A stretch of DNA of 64,000 nucleotides from Pedobacter jeongneungensis (GCF_000633455.1 NZ_AYMG01000014.1:124001-188000); one strand, 5' to 3'; counted from the stretch's first letter, positions 19,301-27,401 are shown. The notes: generated by a model not told the origin, from the letters alone. A program made the numbers and translations.

Positions 19301-20060
19301 GTTAAACTTTGGACACAACACTTCGAAAATTACCAATTTACAAAATCAACCTTTAATATTTGATTTGGTTAATTCTGATGGTGGTGCACAATTGGGTTAC
19401 CCACAAAGAGGTTTGTTCTCTATCGATTTTCAAGGTTTGAGCCATGCAAATGGTGTGCCTCAATTTATTAAAGAAGATGGTACAGTTGGAACAAATGTTT
19501 ACTTGCAGAGCGATGTAACTAAATACTTAAAATACGAAGGCCCTATTGATCCAACCTTAACAGGTGGTTTTTACAACTCATTTAGATACAAAGATTTTAC
19601 TTTCAGTGCATTGGTAACTTTTAGTGCTGGTAATAAAGTGAGGTTAAATCCTGTTTTCAAATCGAGTTACAATGATTTAGACGCAATGTCTTCAGTTTTT
19701 CTTAACAGATGGGAAATGCCTGGTGATGAGTTAATTACCAATGTGCCTTCAATTCTTGATAGAAGACAGGTTGCACAACTGGATGGATATCCTTATAACA
19801 ATTACAATTACTCATCGGCGAGGGTTGCAGATGGTGGCTTTGTGAGGTTGAAACAAGTTTCGTTAAGTTATAATGTTAAACCGGCATTGATCAGCAAGTT
19901 TGGTTTCAGAACAGCTTCGTTAAGTCTTATTGCAAATAATGTGGTTTTAATTTACTCAGATAAAGCGCTAAACGGACAAGATCCAGAGTTCTTTGGAACA
20001 GGTGGTGTGGCCTTGCCAATCCCACGTCAGTTTACTTTATCACTAAAAGTTGGATTTTAA
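16380..20060 (+). CDS. SusC/RagA-family TonB-dependent outer-membrane transporter, locus 2
   Basis: A 1226-residue protein. The N-terminus from ATG 16380 contains RRYIPKLLLIMKL before a hydrophobic signal core (VTVILLASLMQVSAASFGQ), an arrangement common in Sphingobacteriaceae SusC proteins. An in-frame ATG at 16446 is the alternative. The STN domain (about 45-118) is followed by a carboxypeptidase-like domain (KVSGKVRDKNGAVLPGVSV), a TonB-box region (EVNVISTGYQ), a plug with DISRMLEGRVAGVSVQN and DDIESFNILKDAAATAQYGARA, and a barrel ending FTLSLKVGF. The plug is closely similar to that of the receptor at 7108, showing recent common ancestry. The SusD gene follows 8 bases downstream. Confidence 0.95.
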   Translation: MYKIYIRILCTHRRYIPKLLLIMKLVTVILLASLMQVSAASFGQLVTLKEKNVTLEKMFREIRLQSGYDVLLSTNKIKSTTTFNANFSNATIEEVMAQIISGNDLSYTIEDKTILIIPKEKSIIDKVIGYFVAVKVSGKVRDKNGAVLPGVSVREKGAANAVSTSAAGDYAISVKENATLVFSYIGYKTLEVEIGSRAVINVTLEEDAAQLKEVNVISTGYQDLNKKLFTGAATALKASDVKRDGITDISRMLEGRVAGVSVQNVSGTFGAAPKIRVRGATSISGDNKPLWVVDGVILEDVVNISNEQLSSGDANTLIGSSVAGLNADDIESFNILKDAAATAQYGARAMNGVVVVTTKKGRNTEGKPLVSYTGNFSSYLKPSYSNYDILNSADQMNVYLEMQSKGWLNQGVTANNANGGVFTKMYNQMYSYDAATNTYALRNDFPSQKAYLQRYANANTDWFDVLFKNSLLQEHSLSVTSGTDKSKFYASTSFLNDNGWTIGDGVKRFTGNLRGTFKLSEKLTFELLTQGSVRDQVAPGTLGRNSNPVFGTYDRDFDINPFSYAINTSRVLTPYDANGNLEYFTKDYAPFNIIDELKNNTLGLTQIDFKGQVGIKYKIIKDLQYSFDGAYRFAKTNQEHKITENSNQAKAYRAGVAEQNPTILNNNRFLYRNPDNPNALPVSVLPFGGFYNTVDDNITNYYFRNSLEYNKTFNEDHLVNIFATQELRYINRQHKTFDGYGYQYDQGGVPYIDPNIVKQNVESNFNYYSMKYNYERYLNYSLRAAYSYKGKYSINATGRYDGSNLLGESRTARWLPTWNVSGAWNIDTENFMQKESIKKVLNRATLRATYGLVASLGPATNSSLVLLAQGTRRPYLSEKETALFISGLENSQLTFEKMNELNLGLDLGFFNDRLTLTVDAYDRKSYDLIGAIRTSGIGGEPVKVANYADMKSRGIEATIGATIFKKEDWGWNTQLNFGHNTSKITNLQNQPLIFDLVNSDGGAQLGYPQRGLFSIDFQGLSHANGVPQFIKEDGTVGTNVYLQSDVTKYLKYEGPIDPTLTGGFYNSFRYKDFTFSALVTFSAGNKVRLNPVFKSSYNDLDAMSSVFLNRWEMPGDELITNVPSILDRRQVAQLDGYPYNNYNYSSARVADGGFVRLKQVSLSYNVKPALISKFGFRTASLSLIANNVVLIYSDKALNGQDPEFFGTGGVALPIPRQFTLSLKVGF

Positions 20061-20068
20061 TTTATAAC

Positions 20069-21541
20069 ATGATGAAAAAAATATATAGTTCAGTATTATT
20101 AATTCTTGCAATTACTTCTTTTAGTGGTTGTAAGAAATATTTAGAAACTGCTCCCGATCAACGTACCAAATTAAATACCCCTGAAAAGGTTGGTGAGCTT
20201 TTAGCTACAGCATACGCACAGGCAGATTATGTTACTTTTGCAGAAGCTGCTTCCGATAACTCTGAAGATAAAGGTGTTAACGTTGGTGATATTGCAGTTG
20301 AAAATCAGGATGCTTATTTATGGAGGGATGTGAACGGTAGAGATACAGGAACACCAACCAACTTTTGGAATGCAAGTTATACGGCTATAGCCGCTGCTAA
20401 TGCAGCCCTTGAAGCCATAAATAGCATGCCAGATCAAACAGCATATCTGGCCTACAAGGGTGAGGCATTGGTTGCCCGTGCCTATGCACATTTTATGCTG
20501 GTAACGTTTTTCGCAAAAGCATACGATCCAACAACATCGAATGATTCTCCTGGCATTCCGTATGTTACTGTACCAGAAAAAATAGTTTTTGGTCAGTATA
20601 CCCGTGGAACGGTGGCCTCAACCTATGCCGCAATAGAGAAAGATCTTTTAGAAGGTATGCCATTATTAAAAGATAATGCATACAAAGTTCCGAAATATCA
20701 TTTTAACCAGGCCGCTGCAAATGCTTTCGCTGCCAGATTTTATTTATTCAAAAGAGACTATGCAAAAGTGGTAACTTATGCTACAGCGGTAGCGCCAAGC
20801 GGTAGTTTTGCAACGATCATCAGGCCATGGAATACGCGTTATTATGCTGCATCAGCAAACGAGTTTCGTATTGCATTTACCCAGGCTGCTGAACCTTCAA
20901 ATTTATTAATTACTGAAGCAGCATCTAGTTGGGCACGTAATCAGGCATTTTACCGTTACGGAATGGGTTTGACATTAAATGCAGCCTCGTATCAGCCAAA
21001 TGTTACCGGAACAAGTTTTACTTCTCAAAAAGTATTAAGCTATGGTGTACCAAATTACACACTCTATAAATATTTAGAATTATTTATCCGTACAAGCCCT
21101 AATGCAACAATTGGGTTTCCGTACACGATGATGATCCAGTTTACTACTGATGAGGTTCTATTGAACAGGGCAGAAGCCTATGCAAATTTAGGACAGAATA
21201 CTTTAGCATTAGCCGATCTAAATACTTTTGTAAGCACAAGGGTACAAGGTTACAACTCAACAACACACGCTGTAACATTGGCAAAAGTTGCTTCTTTCTA
21301 TAATACGAACGATCCTAAAGAAGGATTGGTAAAAACCGTTTTAGACTTTAAAAAGCAAGAATTTGCACAAGAAGGTTTACGTTGGTTGGATATTGTAAGG
21401 TTAGGTTTAACTGTGAGACACAATATTAAGGCGGTAGACAATTCTGATACTTTTGTAACACTTGCACCAACTGATCCACGCCGTTTATTTCAACTTCCTT
21501 CTGAGGTTAAATTATCAGGTATAGACCAAAATCCTAGGTAG
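20069..21541 (+). CDS. SusD/RagB-family substrate-binding lipoprotein, locus 2
   Basis: A 490-residue lipoprotein with lipobox ITSFSGCKKYLETAPDQR. SusD features include GEALVARAYAHFMLVTFFAKAY, AAANAFAARFYLFKRDYAK, DEVLLNRAEAYANLGQN, EGLRWLDIVRLGLTV and the terminal DPRRLFQLPSEVKLSGIDQNPR. ATG 20069 is immediately followed by a second ATG at 20072; either may start it. It is paralogous to the protein at 10700 but with a different middle region, so the ligands may differ. The metallohydrolase gene follows 19 bases downstream. Confidence 0.95.
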   Translation: MMKKIYSSVLLILAITSFSGCKKYLETAPDQRTKLNTPEKVGELLATAYAQADYVTFAEAASDNSEDKGVNVGDIAVENQDAYLWRDVNGRDTGTPTNFWNASYTAIAAANAALEAINSMPDQTAYLAYKGEALVARAYAHFMLVTFFAKAYDPTTSNDSPGIPYVTVPEKIVFGQYTRGTVASTYAAIEKDLLEGMPLLKDNAYKVPKYHFNQAAANAFAARFYLFKRDYAKVVTYATAVAPSGSFATIIRPWNTRYYAASANEFRIAFTQAAEPSNLLITEAASSWARNQAFYRYGMGLTLNAASYQPNVTGTSFTSQKVLSYGVPNYTLYKYLELFIRTSPNATIGFPYTMMIQFTTDEVLLNRAEAYANLGQNTLALADLNTFVSTRVQGYNSTTHAVTLAKVASFYNTNDPKEGLVKTVLDFKKQEFAQEGLRWLDIVRLGLTVRHNIKAVDNSDTFVTLAPTDPRRLFQLPSEVKLSGIDQNPR

Positions 21542-21560
21542 TATTATTAAATATAGAAAT

Positions 21561-22901
21561 ATGAAAAAGATATTTAAAATAAGTTTGTTGGCACTGGTTG
21601 TATCTGTGGCCGTGTCATCTTGCAAGAAGGATAAAACACTTAATGCAAATTTAGATGCAATTGACAGAAATAATACCGTAAAATCAGATATCGATAACTG
21701 GTTGACTACCAATTATCTTAATCCTTATAACATTGAAGTGAAATATCGCTTCGATCCTTTTGAAGCTGATTTAGACAAAGATATAACCCCTCCGAAAGAA
21801 AGCCAGGTAATCCCGGCGATGGAAACGGTTAGGGATATCTGGATAAAGCCTTATGAGAAGGTGGGTGGTCCGAATTTTATGAAGATATATACACCTAAAC
21901 AGTTTTACCTGGTAGGAAGTCCATCTTATAATGGTGACGGTACCATTACTTTGGGTACTGCCGAAGGAGGAAAGAAAATTGTTTTGTATGTGATCAATAA
22001 TTTCTCTAAAAGCAATACGGCCGCTACTTCAGAAATGATCCATGTAATTGAGCACGAGTTTACGCATATTCTGAATCAAAAAGTGGCTTATGATGTGAAT
22101 TTCGATCTGGTAACCAAAGCTGATTATACCGCAAACTGGAACATTCCAAGTCAGGCTGTAGCCAGGACTTTAGGTTTTATTACGCAATATTCACGTTCTA
22201 ATCCGTTAGAAGATTTTGCCGAAATGACCTCTATTATGTTACAGTATGGTAAAGCAAAATACGATGCAACAGTTAATGCGCTAACAGCTGATTCTCAAAC
22301 AAAGCTTCGCAAAAAAGAAGCATTTGTGGTAGATTATTTCAAGAAAGCATTTAATATTGATTTCTATGCACTTCAGGCTGAAGTTACTGCTGCTACAGAT
22401 CGTAACGCACCACCACTGTATACTGCAATAGGCACTGGTAAAACTTATACTACTCTTACAGCTAGTCCTTCTACACAAACCCCACAATCTCCTGAGTTTT
22501 TAGCACTTTGGAATACAGCTAAAACAGCAATGACTGCTCAGGGTTTTGGTTTAACTACCTATTCGATGTTGTTCGGTGCCAATAACCTGGTTACCATCAG
22601 ATATACTTTTACACAAGGTACAAATACATTTAGTGGTGATGCAGACTATACGATATCATTTGATGCAAATGGAACAGCAACACTAACATTAAATAGTGTG
22701 CAACCAACTTCAGCAACTTATAGTAATTATGGCATTATTAAAACATCACTTGCCGGACTTGCTGGTTATGTGGCTAATAATAAATTCAATATAGATTATG
22801 CCCCTAATTTCGTTCCTGGAACTAAAGGTTTGCCAGGTGCTTTTGGTGCATTCTATAAATCAACTGATCCAACATCATTCATTATTGGAACGCTGAATTA
22901 A
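21561..22901 (+). CDS. Substrate-import-associated zinc metallohydrolase lipoprotein with extra C-terminal domain, locus 2
   Basis: A 446-residue lipoprotein with lipobox VAVSSCKKDKT. Residues about 1-275 match the neighbour-locus metallohydrolase: GTITLGTAEGGKKIVLYVINNF, then HEFTH at 165-169 within HVIEHEFTHILNQK, then NPLEDFAEMTSIML with an acidic residue for the third zinc ligand. Residues about 285-446 form an additional beta-rich domain (from PPLYTAIGTGKTYTTL to the end). It has no counterpart in the locus 1 protein and may be a substrate-binding module. Its fold is not recognised with certainty, though DUF4302-like C-terminal modules are a possibility. It is co-transcribed with SusC/SusD. 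Confidence 0.87.
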   Translation: MKKIFKISLLALVVSVAVSSCKKDKTLNANLDAIDRNNTVKSDIDNWLTTNYLNPYNIEVKYRFDPFEADLDKDITPPKESQVIPAMETVRDIWIKPYEKVGGPNFMKIYTPKQFYLVGSPSYNGDGTITLGTAEGGKKIVLYVINNFSKSNTAATSEMIHVIEHEFTHILNQKVAYDVNFDLVTKADYTANWNIPSQAVARTLGFITQYSRSNPLEDFAEMTSIMLQYGKAKYDATVNALTADSQTKLRKKEAFVVDYFKKAFNIDFYALQAEVTAATDRNAPPLYTAIGTGKTYTTLTASPSTQTPQSPEFLALWNTAKTAMTAQGFGLTTYSMLFGANNLVTIRYTFTQGTNTFSGDADYTISFDANGTATLTLNSVQPTSATYSNYGIIKTSLAGLAGYVANNKFNIDYAPNFVPGTKGLPGAFGAFYKSTDPTSFIIGTLN

Positions 22902-22924
22902 TTTTCATACTTAAAAATATAAAC

Positions 22925-24244
22925 ATGAAAAAATATATATTATATGCCCTGCTTTCTGTTGCGCTATTTAACAGTTGTAAGAAAGGCATAGATCCAGGGC
23001 CAGGAGAAAGGCCGGAAGAAAGAACCGAAGCTGCGCTTACCTCTTATAAGGATGCTTTAACAGGTAATACCAATGGATGGAAAGCATTGCTTTTTCCATC
23101 AGGAGGTGGCGTGTACTTGTTCTCGATGAAATTTGGTACCAACGACAGAGTTAATATGATATCGGATTTCACTACAGCAGCAGCATCAACAAGTGCTGAG
23201 AGTGGTTATCGGTTAAGATTACAACAGGCACCAACATTACTTTTTGATACCTATTCTTACATCCACTTGTTAGCCGATCCTGATCCATCAGTTGCAGGAG
23301 GCCAGGCAGGTAACGGTTACAAATCAGATTTTGAATTTTATTTTGACAAAACTTCAGGTGATACCATCAAGCTAATAGGAAATAGATTAGGAAGTAAGTT
23401 ATTTTTGGTAAAGGCTAAAACAGCTGCAGAATACGATGCATTTCCAAAAGGTACAAATGATGTATTGTCAAAATTAGCACAGCTTAGAACTTATTTTAAA
23501 AGAACTACCATTGGTGGGGTTGAATGTGAAGTTAAAGTTGATCCAACCAATAAACAGTTAATTTTTACCTATTATGTTAATGGTGCAGCCGTTGTGGTAA
23601 CTGGCGCTTTTTATGTAGATGGAACAACAATGGTATTTCTTAATCCAATTACTATAGGTACAGCAACTATAAGCCAAATTAAGGATACAAGCTTTGATGC
23701 TACAAACAGGGTTTTTGCAGGAACAATAAATGGTACTGCCTTCTCATTAAATGAGGCTATAGCTCCTTTAAAATTCGACGCAACTGCCGCACAAAAATGG
23801 TACAATCAAAAGGCTTTAAACTTTAATGATTGCTGGGTTTCTGATAAAGCTTTTCATGCCAATGGCGTTGATGATTTTTGTAATTTCAGAAGTGTTCCTG
23901 GTTATACCAACTTATGGTATGCGGGAGCATCAGTATTTGGTGGTGCCAATGATGGTTTAATCGCTTTTACGACCGGATTAGTTGCCCCTTATGCTTTTTC
24001 AGTAACACCCGTAACTGTTGTTAGTGGTATTGCCCGGTTTACACTGGTTTCGAGCGCCGGAACGTTTACAGGAACTGCACCATTGGCTGTTTCAATGACA
24101 GCTGCAAGAGCGCTTCTGTACGGGGGAGCAACAGCAGGTAGTTCTCAAGATTGGTACCTTATTTCTACGTCTCCTGATGGAACACGTTACGATATGGTAC
24201 GTAAATCTGATGCACAAGCTTGGATTAGCTGGAGACCTAGATAG
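22925..24244 (+). CDS. DUF4302 lipoprotein, long form, locus 2
   Basis: A 439-residue lipoprotein with lipobox LFNSCKKGIDPG. The N-terminal DUF4302 signature is RPEERTEAALTSYKDALTGNTNGWKALLFPSGGGVYLFSMKF. The first 280 residues correspond to the 289-residue locus 1 paralogue. About 150 further residues follow, ending DWYLISTSPDGTRYDMVRKSDAQAWISWRPR. The function is unknown; the constant link to a metallohydrolase lipoprotein and SusC/SusD suggests a surface component of one import complex. It is the last gene of locus 2, followed by a terminator about 30 bases after the stop. Confidence 0.84.
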   Translation: MKKYILYALLSVALFNSCKKGIDPGPGERPEERTEAALTSYKDALTGNTNGWKALLFPSGGGVYLFSMKFGTNDRVNMISDFTTAAASTSAESGYRLRLQQAPTLLFDTYSYIHLLADPDPSVAGGQAGNGYKSDFEFYFDKTSGDTIKLIGNRLGSKLFLVKAKTAAEYDAFPKGTNDVLSKLAQLRTYFKRTTIGGVECEVKVDPTNKQLIFTYYVNGAAVVVTGAFYVDGTTMVFLNPITIGTATISQIKDTSFDATNRVFAGTINGTAFSLNEAIAPLKFDATAAQKWYNQKALNFNDCWVSDKAFHANGVDDFCNFRSVPGYTNLWYAGASVFGGANDGLIAFTTGLVAPYAFSVTPVTVVSGIARFTLVSSAGTFTGTAPLAVSMTAARALLYGGATAGSSQDWYLISTSPDGTRYDMVRKSDAQAWISWRPR

Positions 24245-24273
24245 ATATATTCAATAAATTAATATATGCTCTT

Positions 24274-24305
24274 AAAACCCTTACCCTAAAAAGTAAGGGT
24301 TTTTT
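24274..24305 (+). terminator. Rho-independent terminator closing locus 2
   Basis: AAAACCCTTAC (24274-24284) pairs perfectly with GTAAGGGTTTT (24293-24303) around an eight-base loop, followed by more T. Confidence 0.92.
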
Positions 24306-24436
24306 ATTAAGCTCATTTAACATTTTGTTCATTAAGTACTTTTTAAGGCTTTATTTATAGATGAAAAATCGCTTTCTGTTTTATCCTTAAAAATGTATAT
24401 TTATCTATATTTCAAAACCTTATAAAATCATTCCTT

Positions 24437-24820
24437 ATGAAAAAACTATTATTATTTCTCCTGCTGGGGACATTTTCCATCATTGGACTATCCTCATTCC
24501 AGTCGTTTTCTAAAAAGGCAATCCATAAAACGGAACCTGTTTTAATTAGTTTAGGTGTAGACGGATATTTTGGTGAATTGTATTTTGATGACACAACCGA
24601 TCAGTTTTTAAGCGGAACCGTTATGAAAGAGGTTCCAAATAGTGGTGGTGCATTTAGGGTTTATACCATCAATTCAGTGAGTGGAAGTTTGGTCCGTTCT
24701 TTACTCAATAATCAGATTACCCATTTTGAGGGCAATATTTACGGCTCATCGGCAAATGGCCAGCTTTCTGTTACTTTAACATTAACTTCAAATAATAACG
24801 CGGCACTAATAGCTCAGTAA
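24437..24820 (+). CDS. Small exported protein, unknown function
   Basis: A 127-residue protein with a clear N-terminal signal (KKLLLFLLLGTFSIIGLSSFQSFS). There is no lipobox Cys, so it is probably periplasmic or secreted. The mature part is short and beta-rich, with GYFGELYFDDTTDQFLSGTV and a Ser/Asn/Thr-rich tail. I do not recognise the family. It stands alone between two terminators (24274-24305 and 24837-24867), so it is transcribed as its own unit. Coding support comes from the signal peptide and the dedicated terminator directly after its stop. Confidence 0.7.
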   Translation: MKKLLLFLLLGTFSIIGLSSFQSFSKKAIHKTEPVLISLGVDGYFGELYFDDTTDQFLSGTVMKEVPNSGGAFRVYTINSVSGSLVRSLLNNQITHFEGNIYGSSANGQLSVTLTLTSNNNAALIAQ

Positions 24821-24836
24821 AAAAATAAATTGTGCC

Positions 24837-24867
24837 AAAAACCTCACTCAAAAAGTGAGGTTTTTTT
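24837..24867 (+). terminator. Rho-independent terminator
   Basis: AAAAACCTCACT and AGTGAGGTTTTTTT form a perfect 12-bp stem around CAAAA, beginning 16 bases after the small exported protein's stop. Confidence 0.93.
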
Positions 24868-24904
24868 ATGACATAATTTTTAAACCCCTCCAACCGTTTA
24901 TGCT

Positions 24905-24912
24905 TATATTTG
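24905..24912 (+). promoter_or_regulatory. Bacteroidota -7 element (TATATTTG)
   Basis: A perfect TAnnTTTG match lies just 6 bases before ATG 24919. If used, it implies an almost leaderless mRNA for the small CxxC protein. No good -33 TTG was found at the usual spacing. Confidence 0.4.
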
Positions 24913-24918
24913 TAGCTC

Positions 24919-25191
24919 ATGAAGAAGAAAGCAATTTTTATCCTGTTTGTGCTGGTATTTACCTTTGCGGTAAGCCCTAAGGTAAATGCACAATGTTCTA
25001 TGTGTACCATTAATGCCGAACAGGGTGTTAAAAATGGCAATACGCAAACGGCAGGTTTAAATACCGGGGTATTATACCTGTTGTCTATTCCATATTTAAT
25101 GGCGGTAATTGTAGGTGTGGTTTGGTATAAAAAATACCGTAAAAAGAACATTCACCTCAACATGAAAAAAGAACCCTTTAATTTAAATTAA
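24919..25191 (+). CDS. Small membrane protein with CSMC motif, unknown
   Basis: A 90-residue protein. The signal sequence (about 1-24, ending KVNAQ) is followed by CSMCTINAEQG at residues 25-35, a CxxC motif just after the predicted cleavage site. A polar stretch (NGNTQTAGLNTGVLYL) and one membrane helix (LLSIPYLMAVIVGVVWY) follow, then a basic cytoplasmic tail. CxxC on the periplasmic side could bind metal or be redox-active. The next gene, a DUF983 zinc-ribbon membrane protein, starts 4 bases after the stop, so the two are co-transcribed and probably act together. I recall small proteins of this kind beside DUF983 in other Bacteroidota, but the function is not known. Confidence 0.72.
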   Translation: MKKKAIFILFVLVFTFAVSPKVNAQCSMCTINAEQGVKNGNTQTAGLNTGVLYLLSIPYLMAVIVGVVWYKKYRKKNIHLNMKKEPFNLN

Positions 25192-25195
25192 AAGT

Positions 25196-25594
25196 GTGGA
25201 AGGGCAAACTTCAAAGTTATATGCCATTGTGCATTGTAAATGCCCGCATTGCCGTAGGGGAAATATTTTTACCGGCAGCATGTACGGCTGGAATATTCAG
25301 CATACCAAAGAAATTTGCGGTCATTGCGCACAGCGTATAGAAATCGAACCCGGTTACTTTTACGCAGCCATGTATGTAAGCTATGCGATGAACGTAATCG
25401 AAATGCTTTTTGCCAGTTTCATTACCTATTTAATTTTCGGACCATTAACTGATGCTACTTTCTGGCATTATCTGATCGTGATTTTTGCAGGCTGTTTTAT
25501 CCTGTATCCCTTTAATTACCGTTATTCGAGAATTATATTGCTTCATGTTTTATCGCCAAACATCAAGTACAAGCCGTATTACGATAAAGGTTAA
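25196..25594 (+). CDS. DUF983 membrane protein with N-terminal zinc ribbon
   Basis: A 132-residue protein. Four cysteines, in HCKCPHCRRGNIF and EICGHCAQRIEIEPGYFY, form a zinc-ribbon-like knuckle. They are followed by the DUF983 motif EPGYFYAAMYVSYAMN and two membrane helices (about 64-84 and 88-110). The start is GTG at 25196; no ATG precedes the cysteines. DUF983 genes sit in or near cytochrome oxidase operons in many bacteria, suggesting a maturation role, but here the gene is 20 kb from the oxidase operon. It is coupled to the CxxC protein just upstream. Confidence 0.85.
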   Translation: MEGQTSKLYAIVHCKCPHCRRGNIFTGSMYGWNIQHTKEICGHCAQRIEIEPGYFYAAMYVSYAMNVIEMLFASFITYLIFGPLTDATFWHYLIVIFAGCFILYPFNYRYSRIILLHVLSPNIKYKPYYDKG

Positions 25595-25596
25595 TT

Positions 25597-25731
25597 GTTT
25601 AAATTGTATAAACTGGTTAACTGTTCGATTGATAGATCAAACAATTAACCGATTAAACGAGTTTGAAATTTGCGGCTGGCTTTTGAGCCAGTTAACCGAT
25701 TAAAACAATTAACCAGTTAACCATAAAACTG
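25597..25731 (+). repeat. AT-rich intergenic tract of short degenerate repeats
   Basis: The tract is made of variants of CAATTAACCGATTAAA and TTAACCAGTTAACC, some inverted. It has no coding appearance. It probably arose by slippage or by decay of a repeat family. Confidence 0.5.
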
Positions 25732-25732
25732 T

Positions 25733-26395
25733 ATGCTTAAAAAAGAAACGCTAAATTTTATAAAAGATGTTGCGGAAAATAATAACCGCGAATGGTTTGC
25801 TGCCAATAAAGAGGTTTACGAAACAGCAAAAGCCGATGTGCTTGAACTTGTAGCCGCACTTATTCCCGAACTGGCTAAGGTAGATCCACTACTTTCTGCA
25901 GAGGCAGACCCTAAAAAGAGCCTTTTACGCATTTATCGTGATGTACGTTTCAGTAAAAATAAAGATCCTTATAAAAATAACTTTGGTATCTGGTTTTCGG
26001 CAAAAAGCAAGGGAGGCAACGAGCCGGGTTATTATCTGCACATTCAACCAGGCAAAGGGTTTCTGGCGGGTGGTTACTGGATGCCCGAAGCAGCGCATTT
26101 AAAACTGATCAGACAGGAAATTGATTATAATATCGGCGATTTTAAAGAAATCATCAATGAGAAGGATTTTAAGAAAAGCTTTAAGTTAGGTGTTGATAAT
26201 GCACTTAAAAATGCTCCAAAGGGTTATGATCCGGCAGATCCTAACATCGAATTTTTAAAACTGAAAAGCTTCGAAGCAACCACCAAAATCAGTGATGAAG
26301 AATTTTTAAAGCCGAATCTCGTTAATAAGTTGATAAGTTCTTTTAAAACGGTACAACCTTTAGTTGCATTTTTACGGAATGCAATAGAACAATAA
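25733..26395 (+). CDS. DUF2461 (TIGR02453-type) protein
   Basis: A 220-residue soluble protein. The family pattern is clear: LNFIKDVAENNNREWFAANKEVYE at the N-terminus, RIYRDVRFSKNKDPYKNNFGIWF around residues 64-86, and GYYLHIQPGKGFLAGGYWMPEAAHL around 96-120. These are the conserved blocks of DUF2461, an alpha/beta family widespread in Bacteroidota with no established function. There is no signal peptide, so it is cytoplasmic. It is flanked by repeat-rich intergenic DNA on both sides and is likely monocistronic. Confidence 0.88.
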   Translation: MLKKETLNFIKDVAENNNREWFAANKEVYETAKADVLELVAALIPELAKVDPLLSAEADPKKSLLRIYRDVRFSKNKDPYKNNFGIWFSAKSKGGNEPGYYLHIQPGKGFLAGGYWMPEAAHLKLIRQEIDYNIGDFKEIINEKDFKKSFKLGVDNALKNAPKGYDPADPNIEFLKLKSFEATTKISDEEFLKPNLVNKLISSFKTVQPLVAFLRNAIEQ

Positions 26396-26525
26396 TCAAA
26401 CAATAATCAATAATCAATAACCAATTAACAATAATCAATAACCAGTAGCAATGACCAATTTTCAAACAGAATAACCCTATTGATACTTGCTACTAAATAC
26501 TTGCTACTAGATACTTGCTACTGAA
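26396..26525. repeat. Short tandem repeats upstream of the OmpA-type lipoprotein gene
   Basis: Copies of AATAATCAATAACCA-like units (about 26396-26455) are followed by three copies of ATACTTGCTACT at 26483, 26497 and 26511, an exact 14-base period. Confidence 0.65.
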
Positions 26526-26561
26526 TATCCAACCTAATACTAAACTCTTGAAACTTTAAAC

Positions 26562-27401
26562 ATGAAAAATACCTTTCTTGCCTTTGCCGTTCTCCTCTTT
26601 ATTTCTTCGCTAACCTCCTGTGTGGTATTATCTCCAAAAAAGTATAAAGCTTTATTGGGAACCAAAGATTCGCTTTACACAGCTTTTAATGAAGGTTTAA
26701 TTAAAATCGAAAATCTTGAAAAAGAAGTAGCAAAGCTGAAAAAAGATACCACATTAATGGCCGAAGAGCTGCGCGACCTGCAAAATAGCTACAATACTGT
26801 TGATGCAAACTACAAAAAACTTAAAAACAATTCTTCAACCGAAATCACCAAACTATCAGGCGATTTAGCTGCCCGCGAGAAACGTTTAAAAGAAGTAGAA
26901 GAAGTGCTGCGTAAACGCGATGAAGCAACTAACTCACTAAAAGAAAAACTGCAACAGGCCTTATTGGGCTTTACCAAAAACGGTTTAACTGTTGAAATTA
27001 AAAATGGTAAAGTTTATGTTTCTTTAACTGATAAACTTTTATTCCCTTCGGGAAGTATCATCATTGATGAAAAAGGTAAACAAGCTTTAACACAATTGGC
27101 TAATGTATTAAAACAACAGCCGGAAATTAACATTGCAGTTGAAGGCCATACTGATAACCAGAAAATAAATAATTTAGGACAGATAAAAGATAACTGGGAT
27201 TTAAGCGTGCTTAGGGCAACATCAGTAGTACGTTATTTAACGGAGAATGAAAAAGTAGAGAGTGTGAGGATGACGGCTACTGGCAAAGGCGAATTTCAGC
27301 CATTAGGTACCAATGCAAATGCCGAGGGAAGAAGCAAAAACAGAAGAATTGAGATCGTGCTTTCTCCAAAACTGGATGAGCTTTATAACTTGATTAAATA
27401 A
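26562..27401 (+). CDS. OmpA-family lipoprotein with coiled coil
   Basis: A 279-residue lipoprotein with lipobox SSLTSCVVLSPKKY, lipid Cys near residue 20. Residues about 35-135 are charged heptad-rich and predicted coiled coil. The C-terminal third is an OmpA peptidoglycan-binding domain: LLFPSGSIIIDEKGKQAL, NIAVEGHTDNQKI, WDLSVLRATSVVRYL and the closing GRSKNRRIEIVL. The Asp and Arg that contact diaminopimelate are in the GHTDN and NRRIEI motifs. It likely tethers the outer membrane to the cell wall. It stands alone; repeats precede it and a 467-base gap follows. Confidence 0.9.
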   Translation: MKNTFLAFAVLLFISSLTSCVVLSPKKYKALLGTKDSLYTAFNEGLIKIENLEKEVAKLKKDTTLMAEELRDLQNSYNTVDANYKKLKNNSSTEITKLSGDLAAREKRLKEVEEVLRKRDEATNSLKEKLQQALLGFTKNGLTVEIKNGKVYVSLTDKLLFPSGSIIIDEKGKQALTQLANVLKQQPEINIAVEGHTDNQKINNLGQIKDNWDLSVLRATSVVRYLTENEKVESVRMTATGKGEFQPLGTNANAEGRSKNRRIEIVLSPKLDELYNLIK

